47,500 nucleotides of DNA from Symbiodinium natans (Eukaryota; Sar; Dinophyceae; Suessiales; Symbiodiniaceae): assembly GCA_905221605.1 (NCBI GenBank), contig CAJNDS010001101.1:562501-610000 (forward strand), read 5' to 3'. This document shows, piece after piece, positions 23,901 through 35,500 of this stretch (the stretch's first letter is position 1; each line of letters starts with the position of its first letter). A model generated the notes under the pieces. The model saw only the letters and a program-made list of their open reading frames with translations, was not told the origin of the DNA and did no database searches. The position numbers and the translations under genes were made by a program.

Positions 23901-26900
23901 CAAACCCATGCCTATGAGGAAGCCTCAAAGGCCCGAAAAGCAACAACTCTTCCTTCGTTTTTTTCGGCCGTCAGCAATCAGCAATCACATCATGGCCATC
24001 ATTTTTGTTTGTTCGCCCCCCCCCCCCCCCCCCCCCCCCCCCCCGCATCTCGCATGGGATGGAACTTTAAAGACATGGACCCTTAAAGGCCCAAAGCCTA
24101 ACACATCTTCTTTTTTTGGTTGCGCCCCCCCCCCCCCCCTGCTCCCCCCCCCAAAGCTTCAAACTTCAGATCTATCGACAACCGACAGCATTGAAACTGA
24201 CAACCGTTTCCATCGAAATTTACTTCAACCAGTACCCTAAACCCTAAACCCTAAACCCTAAACCCTAACCCCCAAACCCTAAACCCAATATCTTTGAAAG
24301 GCATTGCTAGAAAGATTAGAGCACAGGGCGTTAGGCGCACGTCCAAGCGCACATGACCTTTTTCTTGCGGACGGGGGTTCGGGCTTGGGGAGCAAGGTTT
24401 GATCGCCCTAAACCCTAAGCGATATCAACCCTAAACCCTAAACCCTAACCTTAACCTTTGGGATTATCTACCCCAAAAAGGACGGCTACCTACTCTACTA
24501 CTAGGAAACCCTAAACCCTAAACCCTAAACCCTAAACCCTAAACCCTAAACCCTAAACCCTAAACCCTAAATCCCAAGATAAGTTTGCTCGGGCTTAAGG
24601 TAGAAGCTCAAGCTTTCAAGTGCGACTCAGCGTCAGCTCGCCCAGGGCCTCGGCAACGCTTCGCAAACACCGCCCAAAACGGTGAATGGGTTGGGGGTTT
24701 AGGGTTTAGGGTTTAGGGTTTAGGGTTTAGGGTTTAGGGTTTAGGGTTTAGGGTTTAGGGTTTAGGGTTTAGGGTCTAGGGTCTAGGGTCTAGGGTTTAG
24801 GGCAGGGTTCAGGGTTCAGGGTTCAGGGTTCAGGGTTCAGGGTTCAGGGTTCAGGGTTCAGGGTTCAGGGTTCAGGGTTCAGGGTAGGGTTTTGGGTCCA
24901 GGGTTTCGGGTTGAGGATACTCATTCCACCTCCAACTCTGTATAAGCTCTAAATCCTGAAAATCTTCAGGACTTGGGCTCAGATCAGCCAAAGATGCAAC
25001 ATCGACCTTGCCAAGTTATGCAATTGTCCATCTCCGTGATCCCAAGGTGTACTCACAACTCTACGCAAATTGCCTACACCGCTTGAGCCCGACACCCTTC
25101 AAAACACCCATAAGGGAGGGGGTTCATAGGGGTAGGTACCTAGGGAGCCTAAGGGAAGCTTAGGGAGCCTGAGGGAGTAGTGGGGAGAATTAGGGAAGCT
25201 TGGGATACAAGTCCCCTTGAACCCCCCTCCTTTGAGAACTCCATAATCTCTCACGACACCCACCTCACAATGCACATCAAAGAGAAATCCTCAAGTCAAC
25301 TGCAAGGGTTGAGAGTTTAGGGTTTAGGGTTTAGGGTTTCGGGTTTAGGGCTTCGTACGAAGGAAGGCAAGCGGCGTGCTCGCGCTCACGCTGACCCTTG
25401 TCACCGTGGATGGCTGCACCTGGATTGGAAAAAAGGCGCAAACCCTGAACCTGAGCCTAATACGTCAAGTGCACTCATGTGCATCTCCTCAAAACCCTAC
25501 CCAAGGGCTCCTATGTAGTACCTTTTTGGGTGGTATACTATGATCTGTAACTCACCCCAAACAGGAACTACGTTGGAGCCTTTGGGTAAACCCTAAACCC
25601 TAAACCCGCAACCCACCTTCCTGACGAAATTCATCTGGAGGATACTCTGCACCCCTAGCTTGCTTTTTCGACCTAAACGCCCTAAACCATGAACGGAAGC
25701 TTAGGGTACGCAGAGAGACCTTCCTACCACATAGTTCAGGAACATACCTTAACTATCAAGAAAATCCCTTCCTATGTTTTCTTAAGGGGCTCTCTGGGTA
25801 GATAGGGCCTATAACCCTAAACCCTAAACCCTGACCCTAAACCCTAAGCCCTAAGCCCTAAGCCCTAAGCCCTAAACCCTAAACCCTAAACCCTAAACCC
25901 TAAACCCTACACCCTAAACCCTAAACCCAAGCCTGAAATGCAGACTAGTCGCAGGGCACGCCCGCACGTTGCAGGTCGCGTTGCAGCTGGTCGCACCTCC
26001 GCTGAGCCCTAGACGCTGAGGCCTCTATGCAAGCCCTGACAAATTGCCACCCCAAACCCTTACTTGGAGATTCATGGTACTTATTCACCCATTATAGCTG
26101 TACTTATAACTGTACTTGTAACGTATTAGGGCACTTAAGGGGCTTGTAAGTGGGTTGTAAATACAGTTACAACTGGGTTGTAAATACCGTGAACCCCTAA
26201 ACCCTAAACCCTAAACCCTAACCGCTTAACCCTAAAGCTACACAGCGAAAGTGCTCAGGCCCTGGCATACGCTTGGTGGAGCAGAAGATGATGGCTTTGG
26301 CATCCTTGTTGCCACGGTCGCCGACACCTTCAACACATGTAGGGATTTTGGAGGGTTTCGGGTCTAGGGATGAGGGCATCGAGGCTGCTGTCTTCTTAGG
26401 GTAGGTACATGGTGCCTTAGTATGGGCCCTTAAAAAAGCGGACCCCTTACATACCCCTTCTATACCCCATACCACCCAAGGGCCTGTACTGGCCCACGTA
26501 ACCACCCTGAGGTGTTTGGAGGACTGCAGGGTTTAAGGGTTAGGGCTGGAGGACCGCAGTCTTCAGGGTTTGAAGCCTGCTGAGCTAACGACAGGTTTAA
26601 GGCCTCAGGGATAACCCTAAGAATCCATGTACCTATGTAGTATATGCTTGGGCCTTCAAGGCGTTCCTATATAGTGGCTCTTGGGGCCAAGTACACTATG
26701 GAGGTACATGGATGCTTAGGGTTTAGGGTAGCGGGGTTTAAAGCTTGGAGGTCTCTTGAGGGATTCTTGGTTGCCCAGTAACCTAGGATGAAAAAGGGTG
26801 CCCTTTTTTGCTTAAAGGGGTTTATAAGGGAACCTAAACCTACCAAAAGGGGAATAAGGGCACTACTGGGCATCCTAGGATTAGGTTTGGTGCCGGATGC

Positions 26901-29900
26901 AGCGACGCGGCCAGATTGCGCCAAGACTTGAAGAAGCAGCTGGTTCCTTACCACGCCGGAACTTACTTGGAGGTTCATGGTACTTGGTAACCCCAACTAT
27001 ACCTGTACTTAACAACCCAACTATAGCCATTTTAGGAGACACTTAAGGGACCCTAAACCCCAAACCCTAAACCCTAAACCCTAAACCCTAACCCTAAACC
27101 CTAAACTCTTACAAGTGGGTTAGAAGTACAGCTGCAGCTGGGTCAAATAAGTACCATGAACCTCCGAGTAGGTCTTGGGACGAATTGCAGGCTCGAGGCT
27201 TTTGGGTTAGATTTTTCTAAATTGGGGTTCCTGTTTGGGTACCCTAAATCTCAGGGCCCTGCCTTATAATCGTAGCTCCCAAGAAGGGCCAAAATTTAGA
27301 GAATCACCTATATCAACCCCAACTAAGAGGCAAGAGGACTGCGGTTGGTTGCCTGTATGAGGGAACCCAGAATCAAACCCTAAGGATCCATGTAACGAAA
27401 TAGCATATACTTAGGCCGTAAAGCTACTATATAGGAACCCCTTTAAGGCTTGAGTATATACTATATAGGTACATGGATCCTTTGGGAAAGAAGGGCAACA
27501 GGGTACCGTTGGGCTACCAAGAAGTAAAGAGCCTTCGGTTTCACGCAAACCCTTAGTGTAAAGGGATTGCCTTCGAAACCCATGATTGGAGGCATAGGAA
27601 GGCTGTAGGATACGACTTAAGAACCCTGAAAAAATAAAGTAGAATAACCCTGAATTAGCCTTGAGTGAGGAAGAACATGGTTATTCTGTTGCGGATTTCT
27701 TGAGCAAACAGTAGAACCTAAACCCTAAACCCTAAACCCTAAACCCCTCCCATCCTCTCTCCACCCCCTTTGGGGCCCCAGGAAGTAACTCCCCAAAATG
27801 ACCCGAGCTTAGGGCTGAAGGAGACTGAGGGTTTAGGGTTTAGGGTTTAGGGTTTAGGTTTAGGGTTTAGGGTTTAGGGTTTAGGGTTTAGGGTTTAGGG
27901 TTTAGGGTTTAGGGTTTAGGGTTAGGGTGGGGTTAGGTTCCCGAAACCAGACAGGCCGAGATGCTTGTTGTGCATGGTGCAAGGCGTCACGATCTGCACG
28001 ATGTCCTGTGAAAAGCAGCCCCTTCATGTCGTTGCAGACTCAAGCTCCACAGAGCGCAGGGCACCCTAAACCCTAATCCCTCATTCCTAAACCCTAAACC
28101 CTAAACCCTAAAGGGGCTCCGAGCTAAACCCTCGAAAGGCCCCATACGTCCCACGCCTCGATGTTCCTCGACCCGAACTAAACTCCCAGAATCCTCCCAG
28201 ACCCTGAAGCCGAACACTTGCTGGGATCCGGAAAACCCTAAACCCAAAGCCTAAACCCTAAACCCTAAACCCTAAACCCTAAACCCTAAGCCCTGTGGAT
28301 CCACCAGGGCTCTGGGGTGGTTGATGGGCTCAAGGGTTCTGGCTTCGCGCCCCAGAGCGAGAAGAATCAACATTCAAGGGTTTAGGGTTTAGGGTTTAGG
28401 GTTTAGAGTTTAGGGTTTAGGGGTTGATCTGGGGGCGTGATCCTGAAATCTTGGGCCGGTTGTTTGGTACTGTAACCTGCAAGGTAAACTGTAACTAGAC
28501 CCAAGAGTAGCCTAGGAATAAAAAAGGACGCCCTTTTTGGTTTAAAGTCAAGGGCGTATAGGGGAACCCAGACCCTAAAAAATGGAATGACGGCCTATTC
28601 TGGGTCCCAGGTAACAGGGAGAACCTTTACTTGGCGAATCCAGAGTACTCTGGCACCCCCCACCCAAACCCTAAACCTTAAACCCTAAACCCTCAACCCT
28701 AAAAATCTGCTAGGATGCTGCGCCCCCTGGACACGCCCACACCAACACTAGGGTTTGGGCTTAGGCCACTACGCAAACCCTAAACCTCCAAGCCCAAAGC
28801 GGTGCCCTCTTGTCCCAACTTTTCTTGAAGCAGTTTTTTTAGTCACAAGGCATCTGGCAAATATCCCCTCCGAAACATAAAATGCAGTTGCAGCAAAACC
28901 TCTGAAGCCCCATAACCCTTCTGTCCTGGTTGCCCTTCAACCCGAAACCCTAAATCTTATAAAGGCCCTTCCTGGTTGCCCTTCAGCTCATCTCGATTCC
29001 CGATCTGAATCTGGATCTGAGTGACGTCCGACGGTGAGGGGGGAACCGTGCTGGAGGGCTCAGGGCGTTAGAACCCCTGCAAGTTTAGGGTCTAGGGTTT
29101 ACATAGGGTTTAGGGTTTAGGGTTTAGGCTTTAGGCTTTAGGCTTTAGGCTTTAGGCTTTAGGGGGTAAGAACAACACACTCTAACTCAAAACTCCATAC
29201 TGGTACGGGTTCGGGCTGTGGAGTGTAGGAGGAAACGCCAAAAACCCCGAACCCCTTGAACTTTGAAAACCGAAGCCCAAACCCGAAAACCCCAACCTGT
29301 GCTTTAACGCATGTGGTTCTAAATGGCCCCGCAAAACCTACTGAAAACAACAACACAACTGTGTGATACATACCCCGACGATAGAAGGAGCCGTACGCTC
29401 ATAAAGACACACTAAAAAGCCCTAAGCCCTGAGCCCGGAGGGGCCTCAGAGACTTGCAGGGTTGAGGGCGTAAGTGATGCAAGGGTTCAGGAAGCCTCCC
29501 TGTAGCGATTACTCTTTTTTATCTACAGCTTCGTGGTATCCCCAAACCCCAAAACCCTAAACCCTAAACCCTAACTACCTCTGGGGTTGCTCGGCAGAAG
29601 CCACAAAAGGTAGTCCTAGGTCAGCCAAAAACTCCCTCACTCCTTGTAGACCCTGAACCCTAAACCCTAAACTCCCTAAACCCTAAGCCCCTATAAATCC
29701 CTAAACCCTATAAATCCCCAAACCCCGAAAATTGGTTCACTTTCACTCCAAGGAGCCGGATTCCGAAGGAATTCCGCGGCCAGGCGCCGGATTGACATGG
29801 GCCAAGTGGCCTCAGATTGAGTGCCCACACGGAGGTTTTCCATGGGGCATCACCCCAAATTCTAGGGTTTAGGGTTTAGGGCTTAGGGTCTAGGGTTTAG

Positions 29901-32493
29901 GGCCTCAGATTGAGTGCCAACTACGAGGTTCATGGGCACTTACAAGCCCATGTCTAAGGTGTAGGATTTAGGGCTTAGGGTTTTTGGGGCTAGGACCCCA
30001 ATTCTATGTCTACACATAACCTACTTAGGCAACCTTAGGGGGCTTATATGTACAGTATGTAATCGGGGAGCTAAGTACCCTGAACCAATACCCCCATTAG
30101 GTCACCGAAAATGCCTCAGATTGAGTGCTTTCGGGTTTCAGTTTTTTTACACTATAACTTTTGCTTTGCCGAAGGGAGCCCAATGCGCCTCAAGTAAGGA
30201 ACGTACCTGAAGTTTTTGGGCTCTTTGGGAGCTTTGGGGCTTTAGCTCCGTTTTGCTTTGGCTTTGGGCTTTTGCTGCATTGCGCCCGAGGGTTTAGAGT
30301 TTAAATTTAAACCCTAAACCCTAAACCCTAAACCCTAAACCCTAAACCCTAAACCCTAAACCCTAAGCCCCGAACCCTACTATCGGGACCCTAACGGGCA
30401 ACCACTCAGGACGCCAAACGGGCCGCACTGTGGAACAACTCTCGAAACACCCATGAACTTTATCCTGTCCGAGAGCACAATACCCCCCCCCTAAACCCTA
30501 AACCCTAAACCCTAAACCCTAAACCCTAAACCCTAAACCCTAAACCCTAAACCCGTTAGGGTTTAGGGCCCTAAGGACATATGTTTCGGTGTTATGCACC
30601 CATGGGCTCCAAGCAACCCAAAGGCAGGGTTTAGGGTTCCAGGGCTTGCGGTTTCAGAGCTTGGGGCTTATTAGGGCTTGGGGAAAATACAAAAACAGAT
30701 AACATACGCGTATGTATATATATATATACATATATTATACATACATACATACATACATACATACATACATACATACCTACCTACATACATACATACATGC
30801 ATACATACATACATACATACATACATACATACATACATACATACATACATACATACATACATACATACATACATACATACACACACATATATATATATAT
30901 GTATATGTATGCATGTGCAGGTAGACGTTCAGCCAGGAGTAGGCGCCGGTACATTCGCTTGTCATCTGATGAATAGGTAGGGATTGGGGGGCACCCTAGG
31001 CCTAAACCCTAAACCCTAAACCTTGGGAATATTTAGGGGGTGGATTGCACCTTAAGCCCCAGACCCTAAACCCAGCACCACCAGACGGGAGCTCTCAGAA
31101 ACCTACTCTAGGGTTTGGGGCTGTAAAGGTTTGGGTACTTTTTGGGTAGGCTTAAAGTTAAACTCTACTATAGTGTTCAAGGCCCAGCTAAACCCTAAAC
31201 CCTTCAACCTCAACCCTAAGAATCCCGCAGCCCTAAGGGTTGACTGAAGGATCCCTCAACCCTCAGCCCCCACGCCACGGGGGGGTTCAGGGCGTAGGGT
31301 TTAGGGTTTAGGGTTTAGGGTTTAGGGTTTAGGGTTTAGGGCTAGGGTTTAGGGCTCTGGGTTGAACTGACAGGTGCCAGACAGGGGAGCTGATCGAAGG
31401 ATTTGAGATCTTGGATATGCCCCGCCCACCCGCCCCCCGCCCCCCCGCCCAATACCAGCTTTCGATTCATGGCTTCGAACGGTGCAATCATGGGGCCTAT
31501 GATAAGTAGCAGGAGGTCTTGAGGAGATTCTTTCTGCATCCGGGCCTAGCCATACCGAAAACCCTCCAAATACCCCCGCCCTAAGCAACAAAACCACCGA
31601 AAATCCCCGACACACACCCGCCCCCCCTTACCCCCACCCAGCCATGTGCAGGGCTTAGGGTTTTATGTTCTAGGGTTATGGGGCTTAACTAGGGGCTTGG
31701 GGTTTATGAGGTTAGAGGGTTTAGGGTTTAGGGTTTAGGGTTTAGGCTTTCGGGCTCCTCTGAAAAGGGAAGCAGTGGCCACTATCTCGCAGCCGCGTGG
31801 CCGTAAAGAACATTGTGTGGCGGTAGGGGTTGGTGATCCTGGTCTTTGAAGCTACCAAAGCTGCCCTAAATCCTCAAGCCTATAATTACTCTAAACCCTA
31901 AACCCTAAACCCTAAACCCTAAACCCTAAACCCTAAACCCTAAACCCTAAACTCTAAACCCTAAACCCTACAAGCCCTAAACCGGTTTGAGTGGCTCGGG
32001 GCTCATGAAGTCCGACCACCCTCCCCATTTTACACGCCACGAGGTCGATGAACCCTAGGGTTTGGGTTTAGGGTTTAGGGTTTAGGGTTTAGGGTTTAGG
32101 GTTTAGGGTTTAGCGTTTAGGGTTTAGGGTTTAGGGCAGCACTGCTGTTTCGGGTCTATAGCATCCCAAGGTTTCAGGTGTGGGGTTTAGGGCCTGGAGG
32201 TTTAGGGCAAGAAAAACCCGAAACCCTAAACCCTAAGCTTTAAGGGGCCCAGGTGCTGACAGCTACCCTAAAGTCTCGCCAGCTGCAGTATTCACACCTG
32301 TAAAACGGTTTAGGGTTTAGGGTCCAGGGTTTAGGGGAGGTTTGGGTTTTTGGGCTTTTGGGTTTATGGTGCTTAGCCGCTATCAAACACTACCAAGTAG
32401 GATGAACCCTACCTAGTCTCTCTTGCAGGGTACTTCTTGCAATGAGAGTCTAAGCCCTCTAAAGCCCAAACCCTAAACCTTAAAATCTCAATC

Positions 32494-32546
<53 letters not shown>

Positions 32547-35500
32547 ACCCTACCCCCCCCCCCCCCCCAACCTCCGCCCAAGCCGTAAACACCCAAGCCA
32601 CCACAACTAACTCCCAAAAAAATCCAACTGAACCCCCTAAAATACCCGAAACCCGGAAACCCTGTTTAGGGTTTAGTGTTTCGGGTGTAGGGTCAAAACC
32701 AACTCCCCAAATCCACCTGAAACCCCTAAACCCTGAACCCCCTAAACCTCCAAACCCTAAAACCCCTAAACCCCTAAACCCCTAAACCCCTAAACCCTAA
32801 ACCCTAAACCCCTAAACCCCTAAACCCTAAACCCTAAACCCTAAACCGTAAAATCCTAGATCTAAGAATACCAGGGCCGCTCCTGGCCAGCACCTTCCGG
32901 ATCTGTGGCTCAAAGCCTGAGGCTCTGTGCTCTCTCTGCGGCTCTTCGTAGGGTTTAGGGTTTAGGGTTTAGGGTTTAGGGTTTAGGGTTTAGGGTTTAG
33001 GGCTTAGGGTTTTAGGGTTTAGGGTCAAGCATTGGGGAGGCTTCCCATGTGATCCCATGCTTGTGGTTTCGGGCGACGCAGTCCTAAAGGGCAGCTAACA
33101 CGTGACGCTCAAGGATGAACCGAAACCCTCCTTAGGGAGGGTAACGCGAAATGTGATTTTAATATTAGGGGGATATTTATATCCAAATGTCATGTTTCGG
33201 GTCCAAAGGATTAGGGTCTAGGCTTCAGGGTTTGGAGGGTTTAAGTAACGACTAGTAACGACTTAAGCCCTGAGAGCGTAATGCTGCGAAATGACTGGGA
33301 GGGAAGGGAGGGCTGGGAGGGCTGGGAGGGAAGGGAGCTTCAGGATGCTGGTTGGTTTGAGGCTTTTGGGAGCCCTCAACCCCCGAATTCGGAATGGAGT
33401 TCCGCAGGCGGGGTCGGTTTTGGCAGGATTTTCCGGAAAGTACTTTTTTTATAATTAGGGGTACGTCAAGGGGGAGTGGTTACTCAAACCAGGCTGAAGA
33501 CCAACAACGAAAGGCCCCAGGAAGGACCCCCAGCCTCTCAGGCCTCTAAACGTCTAACCACTACTTGAAGGTTCATGGTACTTACTAACCAATTAAAACC
33601 GGGCTTATAACCCTACTTACAATTAGGATAACCCCTATAAGGCCCTTTAGGGGCATTATAAGTAGGGTTATAAGTACAGCTATAATTGGTTAGTAAGTAC
33701 CATGAACCTTCAAGTATGAGACCCAACCTTAGCCCCCAAAACGCATCGGGTTTATCGAATAGGGCCTCCTGCATGTGGAGCTCCGGACTCGGGCTTCGGG
33801 TTTAGGGTTCAGTTTTCGCGCTTTTGGTTTCACCTGGACTCGGGCTTAGGGTTTAGGGTTTAGGGCTTAGGGTTTAGGGTTTAGGTTTTAGGGTTTTAAG
33901 TTTAAGGGAGGGGGTGGGGGGGGGGGGGGGGGGAGGCGGGCGCAAAATCCCAAAGCCCCGAAAGCCTGAACCCGAACTTGCTGAGCATCCTGTGCACAGA
34001 AACCCTAAACCGTAAACCCTAAACCCCTAAACCCTAAACCCTAAACCTAAACCCTAAACCCTAAACCCTAAACTTTGCGTCAAGGCGCCCATGTCCAGCA
34101 TGCGGTCCGCCTCATCGAGGACGAGCTTGCAGACATCACTGAGGTTTACCCTGGCGGACATAGGGTTAATCATATGGGTAGCTCTCGAAATGAGGGTTAG
34201 GGTTTAGGGTTTATATAGGGTTTGGGGTTTAGGGTTCCTTGTGGGTCCTATATAACTGCTGAGCACCCTTAAAGTAAGGACACCGAAGAGGGACCCTAGT
34301 TTGGAGAACTACGTATGACAGAGTTTGGGGTTTTGGGTTCGGAGTTTGGGGTTTAGTGCGGTGGGGAGCTTTCCACTACAAGGAAGCCCAAGTACACGAC
34401 CCTCACGACATTCACGACCCTCACATAGTTCCCTATCAGGGTGTTTCAAGTTGAGGCTTCCTGCTAATTGTGAAACAAACCCCGTGCAGCCCTCAATATG
34501 TCATATGGGTATGTCCCATGAAATAGGAAAAATCTCCTGATGTACTCACAACATAGTGATCATCATGATTTTTTTTTCCCCCGGGGGGGGGGGGGGGGGT
34601 TCTAAACAAGCGGACCACCCCCCTGCCTCCTCTGTTGGGGTGCGGTGGTGGGGTCCAGGAGTGGTGGGTCTCGGGGTGGGTCTGTTAGGGGTGGTAGGGG
34701 TGGTCGTCTAGGGGTGGCAGGGTCTAGGGGAAGTGGGGGTTTAGGGTTTAGGGGTAGGTGGTGTTTAAATACACGGCTAGAACAGTACTTTTCTACCACC
34801 TTCGTGGCCCAACCTCCCTTTATGAAACACAGGGTCACCGCAAAGCCTCAAGCCGATACCCTAAACCCCAAACCCTCGTTCCTATTTAGTAGCTTTAGAG
34901 CCCAAGTGTATACTAAACCCTAAACCCTAAACCCTAAACCCTAAACCCTAAACCCTGAACCCTACACCCTAAAATGGGGTTTGGGGTTTGGGGTTTGGGG
35001 TTAGGGTTTAGGGTTTAGGGCTTAGGGTTTCAAGTTTAGGGCTTAGGGCTTAGGGCTTCGCCCCGCAGCTGGGTGGCTGATTGCCCTCCAGGAAGTCGTT
35101 GATTCGGCCCGGGGTGCCTTTGAAGCTGGAGCTTAGGGTTTAAGGTTTAGGGTTTAGGGTTCTTATTTCTGATTCTTCTCTGTGTTTTTTCTGCCTTGTT
35201 GTGGAGGGGGGAGTTGGGGGGTGGGGGAGGGGGGGGGTGGTTCGGCTGGGGCAAGCCCCTCCCCCAGAAGGCCCAGCGTCCCTTAAGGCAAGAAGATGAG
35301 GTTGAGGTAACTGCCTACGCTGAGACGTTCAGGGTATAAGGTTTTTGAGGTTTAGGGCTTTTGGGGTTTAGGTTTTTGTTGGGCTTGGGGCTTTGGGGTT
35401 CAGGGTTCTAGGGATTTTCGTAGTACGCGCAGGACGAGAGATGGCATCCGCGCTTGAAGAGTGTACCTATCATCTTCAGCGATGATCGGCAACAGGGTTT

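Noticed and set aside
29122-29162. Nematode-type telomere repeat TTTAGGC
   Set aside because: Continuous with TTTAGGG copies; a locally amplified point variant, not evidence of nematode DNA.
30671-30980. Met-Cys-Val and Tyr-Ile-His-Thr open frames on both strands
   Set aside because: Translation of the ACAT microsatellite.
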